From the NCBI RefSeq assembly GCF_024054195.1, contig NZ_JAMXLB010000001.1:1248883-1312882 (forward strand): DNA of 64,000 nucleotides, given 5' to 3'. The stretch is from Flavobacterium sp. NRK F7. Its GTDB lineage: Bacteria; Bacteroidota; Bacteroidia; Flavobacteriales; Flavobacteriaceae. The position numbers and the translations under genes are program-made. Under the pieces are notes generated by a model. That model ran no database searches. It was not told the origin of the DNA and saw nothing but the letters and a program-made list of their open reading frames with translations. The first letter of the stretch is position 1; each line of letters begins with the position of its first letter. Below are positions 32,940 to 40,497 of this stretch, one piece after another.

Positions 32940-34286
32940 ATGTCAAAAGACATTCGAATTAAAAAAGGTTTAGACCTTAAGTTGAAGGGTGAAGCGGAAA
33001 AACAACTTTCAAATGCTACCCGATCGAAAGTCTATGCTATTAAACCTTCTGATTTTCATGGGGTCACTCCTAAGATGATTTTAAAGGAAGGAGCTGCTGT
33101 AAAAGCTGGTGAAGCCATCTTTTTTTCTAAGAAAGATGAAGCTGTAAAGTTCGTGTCACCGGTAAGTGGAACCGTTCAAGAAATTATTCGTGGAGAAAAA
33201 AGAGTTATTCTAGAGATTAGAATACTTGCTGATTCTCAAGATGTCTACGTAGAGCATAGCAAAATAAATCCAAAATCTTCGTCGAGTTCTGAAGTTAAAG
33301 AACATTTGTTAGCTTCTGGTTGTTGGCCATTCATTAAACAACGTCCGTATGATGTTGTTGCGAATTCGGCAGATACACCAAAAGCTATTTTTGTTTCTGG
33401 AATACATTCAGCACCATTAGAAGGGGATTTAAATTTTGTTTTAAATGGAAAAAAGGAGGCTTTAGAAGCTGGCTTTGCAGCCTTAACAAAGTTAACTTCA
33501 GGAAAAGTTCATGTAACAGTGGATTCAAAAGCTGATTTTATGCCTTCTGTGGAAGGAGTTGTGGTGCACAAAGGGCAAGGTGTACATCCTGTAGGATTAG
33601 TCTCTACTCAAATTGCTAAAATTGACCCTATCAATAAAGGTGAAAAAGTTTGGACTGTTCAAATAGAAGATGTAGCCGTTATAGGTGAATTGTTCTTAAC
33701 AGGAAAATTTAACGCAGAAAGAATAGTTGCTTTAACAGGTACTGGTTTTGAAAGACCTTCTTATGTGAAAGCTTTAATGGGTGCTCAAATTAATGATGTT
33801 GTTGCTGGAAATTTAAAAGAAGGTAATTACAGAATTATTAGTGGAAATGTTTTAACAGGTGATAAGAAAACTAAAGATGCTGCTTTAGGGTTTTATCATA
33901 ATCAAGTTACTGTTATTCCAGAAGGTGACGATTACGATTTCTTTGGTTGGAATATCCCTAGACCTAATAAATTTAGTGTTTACAGAGCTATGATGTTCTC
34001 TTTTTTAACACCAAATAAAAAATACGACTTAAATACAAATACAAACGGAGAGCACAGAGGTTTTGTGTTAACTGGAGAGTATGAAAAAGTTTGTCCGCTT
34101 GATATTTACCCAATGCAATTATTGAAAGCTATTTTGGTTAAAGATATTGACCAAATGGAAGCTTTAGGTATTTATGAAGTTGCTCCTGAAGATTTTGCTT
34201 TAACAGAATTTGTTGATGTTTCAAAACAAGATCATCAGAGAATTGTGAGACAAGGATTAGACTTAATGATTAAAGAAGTAGGTTAA
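32940..34286 (+). CDS. nqrA: Na+-translocating NADH:quinone reductase subunit A
   Basis: 448 residues, the soluble membrane-attached subunit near the quinone site of the six-subunit sodium pump that oxidises NADH and exports Na+. IRIKKGLDLKLKGEAE at the start and VSPVSGTVQEIIRGEKRVILEIRI are NqrA hallmarks (biotinyl-like beta fold), as is KVCPLDIYPMQLLKAILVKDIDQMEALGIYEVAPEDFALTEFVDVSKQDHQ near the end. First gene of nqrABCDEF with short gaps throughout. Confidence 0.96.
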   Translation: MSKDIRIKKGLDLKLKGEAEKQLSNATRSKVYAIKPSDFHGVTPKMILKEGAAVKAGEAIFFSKKDEAVKFVSPVSGTVQEIIRGEKRVILEIRILADSQDVYVEHSKINPKSSSSSEVKEHLLASGCWPFIKQRPYDVVANSADTPKAIFVSGIHSAPLEGDLNFVLNGKKEALEAGFAALTKLTSGKVHVTVDSKADFMPSVEGVVVHKGQGVHPVGLVSTQIAKIDPINKGEKVWTVQIEDVAVIGELFLTGKFNAERIVALTGTGFERPSYVKALMGAQINDVVAGNLKEGNYRIISGNVLTGDKKTKDAALGFYHNQVTVIPEGDDYDFFGWNIPRPNKFSVYRAMMFSFLTPNKKYDLNTNTNGEHRGFVLTGEYEKVCPLDIYPMQLLKAILVKDIDQMEALGIYEVAPEDFALTEFVDVSKQDHQRIVRQGLDLMIKEVG

Positions 34287-34315
34287 TCCCTTTAAGAAAT
34301 TTAAAATCACAAAAA

Positions 34316-35518
34316 ATGAGTTTGAAACAAAATTTACATAATTTAAAAGAAAAGTATCGCGGTACTAAAATGGAACAATCGTTCAACGCGTTGCACACTT
34401 TTCTTTATATGCCTAACATAACAACACATTCTGGTTCACATGTTAGAGATGCTGCCGATTTAAAACGTGTAATGAACACGGTTATTATGGCAATGGTTCC
34501 TGTTTTATTATTCGGAATGTTTAATGCAGGTTACCAAATGAATGGACAAATTAATGGTTTTGAAGCTGTTGATTTTTTCACATTAGACAACTTTTTAGTT
34601 GGATTGAAAAAGATACTTCCATTATTAGTAGTTTCTTATGGAGTTGGTTTAGGTATTGAATTTATCTTTGCTACGGTTAAAAAACACGAAGTGGAAGAAG
34701 GGTATTTAGTAACAGGTATGTTAGTGCCTCTTATTGTTCCTATCGATTTACCTTTATGGATGTTAGCTGTTGCAGTTGCATTTGGAGTAATTATCGGTAA
34801 AGAATTATTTGGTGGTACAGGTATGAATGTCTTAAATCCAGCATTAACAATTCGTGCATTTTTATTCTTTAACTGGGCAGCATGGATGTCTGGAGATAAA
34901 GTTTGGGTGCATGGTGCTGTTGATGGTTTAAAAGCTTCAAATGGTGTTGATGCTATTTCTGGAGAAACTATTTTAGGAGCTTTAGCTCAAAATAAACCAC
35001 TTCCTGAGCATTGGGATGCAATGAACTCATTCTTTGGATTCATTCCTGGTTCAGTTGGAGAAACTTCTACTTTTTTAATTGTATTAGCTGGTTTGTTTTT
35101 GATTTTTACAGGAATTGGAAGTGCGCGTATCATGATTTCTGCAGTTATTGGTGCCGCAGTAATGGGATTAATCTTTAATGGATTAGTAGATTCTGGAGCT
35201 ATCGTAGAAGGAAGTAAGTTCTATGGTCTAATGCACTTACCATTTTGGCAACACTTATTAATAGGTGGTTTGGCTTTTGGTATTGTATTTATGGCAACAG
35301 ATCCTGTATCAGCATCGCAAACGAATACAGGTAAAATCATTTATGGATTCTTAATCGGTTTATTCTCTATATTAATTCGTGTTTTCAATCCCGCTTATCC
35401 AGAAGGGGTTATGATGGCAATTTTATTAATGAACGTATTTGCTCCTACAATTGATCATTATGTTGTTCAGGCAAATGTGAAGAGAAGAATGAAACGATTA
35501 AAACTTAAAACTGCTTAA
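34316..35518 (+). CDS. nqrB: Na+-NQR subunit B
   Basis: 400 residues, main membrane subunit with about ten helices, riboflavin and a covalent FMN. GKELFGGTGMNVLNPALTIRAFLFFNWAAWMSGDKVW is a conserved NqrB stretch and MATDPVSASQTNTGKIIYGFLIGLFSILIRVFNPAYPEG the C-terminal one. FMN is normally attached to Thr in an SGAT-type motif; here the corresponding site reads DAISGETILG (Thr 218), with Glu in place of Ala at 217. Intact otherwise. It starts 29 bp after nqrA and is followed 2 bp later by nqrC. Confidence 0.96.
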   Translation: MSLKQNLHNLKEKYRGTKMEQSFNALHTFLYMPNITTHSGSHVRDAADLKRVMNTVIMAMVPVLLFGMFNAGYQMNGQINGFEAVDFFTLDNFLVGLKKILPLLVVSYGVGLGIEFIFATVKKHEVEEGYLVTGMLVPLIVPIDLPLWMLAVAVAFGVIIGKELFGGTGMNVLNPALTIRAFLFFNWAAWMSGDKVWVHGAVDGLKASNGVDAISGETILGALAQNKPLPEHWDAMNSFFGFIPGSVGETSTFLIVLAGLFLIFTGIGSARIMISAVIGAAVMGLIFNGLVDSGAIVEGSKFYGLMHLPFWQHLLIGGLAFGIVFMATDPVSASQTNTGKIIYGFLIGLFSILIRVFNPAYPEGVMMAILLMNVFAPTIDHYVVQANVKRRMKRLKLKTA

Positions 35519-35520
35519 TT

Positions 35521-36246
35521 ATGTCAACAAAACGTACAGATTCAAACATATATACTATTGTATTCGCAGTAATATTAGTAGTAGTGGTGGGTTCTTTGTT
35601 GGCATTCTTTGCAAATGCAACAAAAGACATGCGTGTTAACAATGATAAAGTTAAAACGCAATTAGATATTTTAAGTTCAATAGGAGTAGAAGCAACTCGT
35701 GCGAATGCAACAGAGATGTTCAATCAATATATTAAAAAACAATTTGTTGTTGAAGGAACAACAGCTACAGAGGATGCAGAAGCTTATTTAATTGATGTTA
35801 AAAAAGAGCAAAATGCGGCTAAAGAAGGTAAAACGCAACGTTTGCCTATTTTTGAAGCGGTAAAAGATGGAAAAACCATTTACATTGTTCCTGTAAGAGG
35901 TAACGGTTTATGGGATGCCATTTGGGGATATGTTGCTCTTAATGATGATTTAAAATCAATTTATGGTGTTTTCTTTGACCACAAAGGTGAAACGCCAGGT
36001 TTAGGAGCTAATATTACGGAGCCTTTCTTTAAAGATGATTTTAAAGGTGAAATGATTTATGGCCCATCTGGAGATTTTAAATCGGTAACGGTTTCTAAAT
36101 CAAATGGAGATCCTAATAATACAGACAAAACGGATAACGAAGTGGATGCAATTTCCGGTGCTACAATTACTGGAAATGGTGTAACAGCTATGTTGAAAAA
36201 AGGTTTAGGTTTGTATTTACCTTACTTTGAAACCCTTAAAAAATAA
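35521..36246 (+). CDS. nqrC: Na+-NQR subunit C
   Basis: 241 residues: one N-terminal membrane helix (YTIVFAVILVVVVGSLLAFFA, 11-31) and a periplasmic FMN-binding domain. The covalent FMN site is canonical: DAISGATITG with Thr 215. GLGANITEPFFKDDFKG is the flavin-contact loop. FMN attachment is by ApbE, encoded at the end of this cluster. Its last codons overlap the in-frame upstream extension of nqrD, but the real nqrD start is 4 bp downstream. Confidence 0.96.
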   Translation: MSTKRTDSNIYTIVFAVILVVVVGSLLAFFANATKDMRVNNDKVKTQLDILSSIGVEATRANATEMFNQYIKKQFVVEGTTATEDAEAYLIDVKKEQNAAKEGKTQRLPIFEAVKDGKTIYIVPVRGNGLWDAIWGYVALNDDLKSIYGVFFDHKGETPGLGANITEPFFKDDFKGEMIYGPSGDFKSVTVSKSNGDPNNTDKTDNEVDAISGATITGNGVTAMLKKGLGLYLPYFETLKK

Positions 36247-36250
36247 AACT

Positions 36251-36955
36251 ATGGCAGATACTAAAACAAAAGAAAAAGAGCCATTGTTCTCAAAAAAGAA
36301 TCTTGGACTAGTAAAAGATCCTTTAGCAGATAATAATCCAATTACGGTTCAAGTATTAGGTATTTGTTCTGCTTTGGCAATTACAGCAGAATTAAAAGCT
36401 TCTGTTATTATGGCTTTATCGGTAATATTCGTAACAGCTATGGGTAACGTAGTGATTTCATTAATGCGTAATATCATACCCAATTCCATTCGTATTATTA
36501 CTCAATTAGTGGTAGCGGCAACATTAGTAATCTTAGTAGATTTAACTTTGAAAGCTTTTGTACCCGATTTAGCAAAAAAATTATCAGTTTTCATTGGATT
36601 AATTATTACGAACTGTATCATCATGGGACGATTTGAAGCATTCGCTTTGGGTAACACACCATGGAAATCATTCTTAGATGGTATTGGAAACGGATTAGGA
36701 TATGGAGTTATCTTGGTAATTGTTGGTTTTTTCCGTGAATTATTAGGTTCTGGTGACTTATTTGGTCTAGGAAAAACATATTTAGGACACCCTTTACTAG
36801 GAAATCCAATTAAAGGCGAACTTTCAGGTTTATATGCCTTAGGATATGAAAACAATGGATTCATGTTATTAGCACCAATGGCTTTAATTACATTGGGACT
36901 AATTATTGGTTTCCAACGTTCAAGAAATAAAAGTTTAATTGAAGAAACACACTAA
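36251..36955 (+). CDS. nqrD: Na+-NQR subunit D
   Basis: About 234 residues from the ATG at 36251 (MADTKTKEKEPLFSKKNLGLVKDPLADNNPITVQVLGICSALAIT); the longer frame from 36227 would overlap nqrC and is unlikely. Six membrane helices, with LKASVIMALSVIFVTAMGNVVISLMRNIIPNSIRIITQLVVAATLVI and GRFEAFALGNTPWKSFLDGIGNGLGY typical of NqrD/RnfE. With NqrE it forms the inverted-repeat pair that coordinates an Fe-S cluster in the membrane; the N-terminal soluble stretch is somewhat longer than in Vibrio. Confidence 0.95.
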   Translation: MADTKTKEKEPLFSKKNLGLVKDPLADNNPITVQVLGICSALAITAELKASVIMALSVIFVTAMGNVVISLMRNIIPNSIRIITQLVVAATLVILVDLTLKAFVPDLAKKLSVFIGLIITNCIIMGRFEAFALGNTPWKSFLDGIGNGLGYGVILVIVGFFRELLGSGDLFGLGKTYLGHPLLGNPIKGELSGLYALGYENNGFMLLAPMALITLGLIIGFQRSRNKSLIEETH

Positions 36956-36958
36956 GAA

Positions 36959-37717
36959 ATGGATTTATTACAATTATTTTTAAAGTCAATTTTTATTGAT
37001 AATATGGTATTTGCCACGTTCTTAGGAATGTGTTCTTACTTAGCGGTTTCTAAAAAAGTTTCTACTGCTGTAGGACTTGGAGCTGCGGTAATCTTCGTTA
37101 TGTTAGTAACGGTACCATTAAACTACTTATTAGATCAATACTTGCTTAGACCAGGAGCTTTAGTATGGTTAGGGGATGAGTATGTAGATTATGATTTAAG
37201 CTTTTTAACGTTCATTTTATTTATTGCAACTATTGCGACAATGGTTCAATTAGTAGAAATGATTGTGGAGAAATTTGCGCCTGCTTTATACAATTCATTA
37301 GGTATTTTCTTGCCGTTAATTGCTGTAAACTGTGCGATTTTAGGAGGATCTTTATTCATGCAACAAAAAGAATTTAATAATATTACGGAGGCAACAGTTT
37401 ACGGTGTAGGTTCTGGTATTGGATGGTTTTTAGCAATTTTAGCGATTGGAGCCATTCGTGAAAAAATCAGATATTCTAATGTGCCACCTGCTTTCAGAGG
37501 ATTAGGTATTACTTTTATCTTGACAGGTTTAATGGCTATCGGATTTATGTCTTTCGGTGGAATGTTAACAGGTGGTGATGAAGCTCCTAAAAAGGAAGTT
37601 GTGGAAGCAATTCCTCCAACTGAAATGAAAGAAGTGACTCCAGTTGAAGAAGTAAAAACGGATTCGACTGCTGTGGAAACTGTAAAAGATTCATTAACCG
37701 AAATAGCACAAAATTAA
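36959..37717 (+). CDS. nqrE: Na+-NQR subunit E with C-terminal extension
   Basis: 252 residues, against roughly 200 in Vibrio. The core (1-205) has six membrane helices with the conserved [31 protein letters not shown] and [19 protein letters not shown], each Cys region shared with NqrD for the membrane Fe-S centre. About 45 extra residues at the C-terminus (from [12 protein letters not shown]) are rich in Glu, Val, Lys, Thr and Pro, with no hydrophobic segment; this tail may be a feature of flavobacterial NqrE. Starts 3 bp after nqrD. Confidence 0.95.
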   Translation: MDLLQLFLKSIFIDNMVFATFLGMCSYLAVSKKVSTAVGLGAAVIFVMLVTVPLNYLLDQYLLRPGALVWLGDEYVDYDLSFLTFILFIATIATMVQLVEMIVEKFAPALYNSLGIFLPLIAVNCAILGGSLFMQQKEFNNITEATVYGVGSGIGWFLAILAIGAIREKIRYSNVPPAFRGLGITFILTGLMAIGFMSFGGMLTGGDEAPKKEVVEAIPPTEMKEVTPVEEVKTDSTAVETVKDSLTEIAQN

Positions 37718-37719
37718 TT

Positions 37720-39033
37720 ATGATAGCATTAGAAGTAAGTACTACAGGTTTAATTTTAACAACAGTAGTTGCCTTTTTGGTTTTATTATTGGTTTTAGTA
37801 GCGGTTATTTTGTTTGCTAAAGCAAAATTAGTTCCTTCAGGACCTGTTAAAATTAAAATCAATGGTGAAGAAGAAATAGAAGTAAATTCAGGAAGTTCTT
37901 TATTATCTACATTAGGAAGTTCAAAAATATTTTTGCCATCTGCTTGTGGAGGTGGAGGAACTTGTATTCAATGTAAATGTAAAGTCTTAGAAGGTGGAGG
38001 AGAAGCTTTGCCTACTGAAACTCCTCATTTCAATAGAAAAGAATTAGCAGAAGGTTGGCGTTTAGGATGTCAGGTGAAAGTAAAAGGAGATATGAAAATT
38101 GAGGTGCCTGAAGAAGTATTCGGTATCAAAAAATTTGAAGCAAAAGTATATTCTAATTACAACGTGGCTTCTTTTATTAAAGAATTCATTGTGGAGTTAC
38201 CAGATGATATGCACTATGAGCCAGGCGGATATATTCAAATTGAAATTCCTAAATGTGAAGTTAAATATTCGGATATAGATATTACAGCACACCCTGTTGA
38301 ACATCCTGGTGAACCAGATAAATTCCAAGCAGAATGGGATAAATTCAATTTATGGCCATTAGTAATGAAAAACGATGAGTTAGTTGAAAGAGCTTATTCT
38401 ATGGCTTCTTACCCAGCTGAAGGAAGAAAAATTATGTTGAATGTACGTGTGGCAACTCCACCTTGGGATAGAAACATCAATGGATGGGCAAAAGTTAATC
38501 CTGGTGTGGCTTCATCTTATATTTTCTCAAGAAAAGCGGGAGACCCAGTGGTGGTTTCTGGTCCTTATGGAGAGTTCTTTATTAATGAATCAGAAGCTGA
38601 AATGTTATATGTAGGTGGTGGAGCTGGAATGGCACCAATGCGTTCTCACTTGTATCATTTATTCCGTACTGTAAAAACAGGAAGAAAAGTAACCTATTGG
38701 TATGGTGGACGTTCTAAGAGAGAGTTATTCTATACGGATCACTTTAGAGCTTTAGAGAAAGATTTCCCTAACTTTAAGTTCTATCTTGCCTTGTCAGAAC
38801 CATTACCAGAAGATAACTGGAAAGTAAAAGACGGAATCAATGGAGAAGGAGATGGATTTGTTGGATTTATTCACAATGTGGTAATTGATAACTATTTATC
38901 TCAACATGAAAACCCAGAAGATATTGAATTGTATTTTTGTGGACCTCCAATGATGAACAAAGCCGTTCAAAAAATGGGAGAAGATTTTGGATTAGATCCT
39001 GAAAATATTAGATTTGACGACTTTGGTGGATAA
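37720..39033 (+). CDS. nqrF: Na+-NQR subunit F (NADH dehydrogenase, 2Fe-2S, FAD)
   Basis: 437 residues. One N-terminal membrane helix (9-33), a plant-type 2Fe-2S domain with C76, C82, C85 and C117 ([12 protein letters not shown] ... LGC), then a ferredoxin-NADP reductase-like module: RAYSMASYP for FAD and [12 protein letters not shown] for NADH, ending DDFGG. It is the entry point for electrons from NADH. Last of the six nqr genes, 2 bp after nqrE, and followed by a strong terminator. Confidence 0.96.
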   Translation: MIALEVSTTGLILTTVVAFLVLLLVLVAVILFAKAKLVPSGPVKIKINGEEEIEVNSGSSLLSTLGSSKIFLPSACGGGGTCIQCKCKVLEGGGEALPTETPHFNRKELAEGWRLGCQVKVKGDMKIEVPEEVFGIKKFEAKVYSNYNVASFIKEFIVELPDDMHYEPGGYIQIEIPKCEVKYSDIDITAHPVEHPGEPDKFQAEWDKFNLWPLVMKNDELVERAYSMASYPAEGRKIMLNVRVATPPWDRNINGWAKVNPGVASSYIFSRKAGDPVVVSGPYGEFFINESEAEMLYVGGGAGMAPMRSHLYHLFRTVKTGRKVTYWYGGRSKRELFYTDHFRALEKDFPNFKFYLALSEPLPEDNWKVKDGINGEGDGFVGFIHNVVIDNYLSQHENPEDIELYFCGPPMMNKAVQKMGEDFGLDPENIRFDDFGG

Positions 39034-39049
39034 TCTAAAAATAATAAAT

Positions 39050-39083
39050 AAAAACCGTTCTTATTTTAGAACGGTTTTTTTAT
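39050..39083 (+). terminator. Terminator of the nqr operon
   Basis: AAAAACCGTTCT / AGAACGGTTTTT stem with six-base loop and T7. Confidence 0.92.
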
Positions 39084-39113
39084 TTCTACCCAATCAATTT
39101 GTACTTTTGTAGT

Positions 39114-39479
39114 ATGGAAGAATTAACAGAACAAGAATTGCATCAAATTGCTATGAGCCATGTGGGGAAAGACTTAGAAAAAAATGGTTTTGAGTTTATA
39201 GCCATTAATAGTCAATTAAAAAAACATCCTCAATTTGTTTGTGTTGATAAGAAAACAAATACCCTTCACTTTGTAATGGTTCAAGCTGTTCCTTATCCAA
39301 TTAACCCTGATGAACCGAATGTTTTATTTATAGAAACATTTATAAATCATGCGAAAACCAAAAACGCCAAAGTTTTATTTGCAGGTGTGGGTATAGCTAA
39401 CGCGGATGATTTTGAAAAACCAATATACAGAAATTCTGATTATATAATTAATTACAATGGATATCAAACCCTTTTATAG
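39114..39479 (+). CDS. Small conserved protein following nqrF (flavobacterial Nqr-associated)
   Basis: 121 residues from the ATG at 39114 (MEELTEQELHQIAMSHVGKDLEKNGFEF). Soluble mixed alpha/beta protein; NSQLKKHPQFVCVDKKTNTLHFVMVQAVPYPINPDE and KNAKVLFAGVGIANADDFEKPIYRNSDYIINYNGY have no motif that I can link to a function. Databases sometimes call this protein NQR subunit F, which is clearly wrong because true NqrF is intact just upstream. It lies between nqrF and apbE and overlaps apbE by 23 bp, so a link with Na+-NQR or flavin loading is plausible. A -7-like TACTTTTG at 39102-39109 is only 4 bp before the ATG, suggesting a leaderless message. Confidence 0.78.
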   Translation: MEELTEQELHQIAMSHVGKDLEKNGFEFIAINSQLKKHPQFVCVDKKTNTLHFVMVQAVPYPINPDEPNVLFIETFINHAKTKNAKVLFAGVGIANADDFEKPIYRNSDYIINYNGYQTLL

Positions 39480-40485
39480 TTACCTATTATTTCTTTTTGT
39501 TTTGATTTCTTGCCAAGATAAAAAAGAAGAAGCAACAAACGATTTTTTTATAATTCAGGGAGAAGCACAAGGTAGTACCTATAGTATAAAATACATCGCA
39601 AAAGAAGAAATTGTTGTTAAAAGTCAGATTGATTCCTTACTTACAGCTTTTGATTTATCGTTATCTACCTATAGACCAGATTCTAAAATAGCAAAGCTGA
39701 ATGCTGGAGATTCAACAATAGTTGTGGATGATTTATTTGTCGAAACCTTCCGTGCATCGAAACAAATTTTTCTAGAAACCGATGGTTTGTTTGATCCAAC
39801 TGTAGGAGTTTTAATTAATGCGTATGGTTTTGGTCCAAGTAAAAAGCATCAAAATGTATCTCAAAAAGAAGTGGATAGTTTGTTGCAATATGTAGGCTTT
39901 AATAAAGTACAATTACAATCAGATTTGACTATTTCTAAGCAATATTCTCAAACTTATTTCGATTTTAATGCTATTGCTCAAGGTTATTCTGTAGATGTAG
40001 TAATCGATTTTTTAAAAGCCAAAGGAATTAAAAATGCAATTGTTGAAATAGGAGGCGAATTGGTAGCAATAGGTAGTAATACCATCGATCATAAAAAGTG
40101 GGTTGTAGGAATAGATGATCCTTTGCAAGAGCCCAATCAAAGAAAGTTAATTGTTACCATTGGAATTGAAAATCTAGGTATGGCAACTTCAGGAAATTAT
40201 CGAAAAGTAATTACAGATTCTATTACTGGAGAAAAATTTGTTCATATTATTAATCCTAAAACAGGTAAAAGAGAAAAAAACAATATTTTAAGCGCTACGG
40301 TTTTAGCTCCAAAATGTGTTATGGCAGACGGTTATGCAACTGCTTTTATGTTGATGCCTTTGGAAGATATACAAGCTTTTACAGAAAAGCATACTGAGTT
40401 ATATATTATGATTTTATATGCAGATGACAAAAATCAATTGCAGCAATTTACGACACCAAATTTTCAAAAATTACAATTAAAATAA
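39457..40485 (+). CDS. apbE: FAD:protein FMN transferase, lipoprotein
   Basis: 342 residues. Lipoprotein signal with FVLISC near residue 19. It catalyses covalent transfer of FMN from FAD to Thr in periplasmic targets such as NqrB and NqrC. Signature stretches: GEAQGSTYSIKYIA, LSLSTYRPDSKIAKLNAG, YFDFNAIAQGYSVDVVIDFLKAKGIKNAIVEIGGELVAIGSN and GYATAFMLM. Placement two genes after nqrF matches this role. It overlaps the upstream small gene by 23 bp and ends 12 bp from the convergent SNF2 helicase gene with no terminator visible. Confidence 0.95.
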   Translation: MDIKPFYSYLLFLFVLISCQDKKEEATNDFFIIQGEAQGSTYSIKYIAKEEIVVKSQIDSLLTAFDLSLSTYRPDSKIAKLNAGDSTIVVDDLFVETFRASKQIFLETDGLFDPTVGVLINAYGFGPSKKHQNVSQKEVDSLLQYVGFNKVQLQSDLTISKQYSQTYFDFNAIAQGYSVDVVIDFLKAKGIKNAIVEIGGELVAIGSNTIDHKKWVVGIDDPLQEPNQRKLIVTIGIENLGMATSGNYRKVITDSITGEKFVHIINPKTGKREKNNILSATVLAPKCVMADGYATAFMLMPLEDIQAFTEKHTELYIMILYADDKNQLQQFTTPNFQKLQLK

Positions 40486-40497
40486 TGTAATGGTTTA

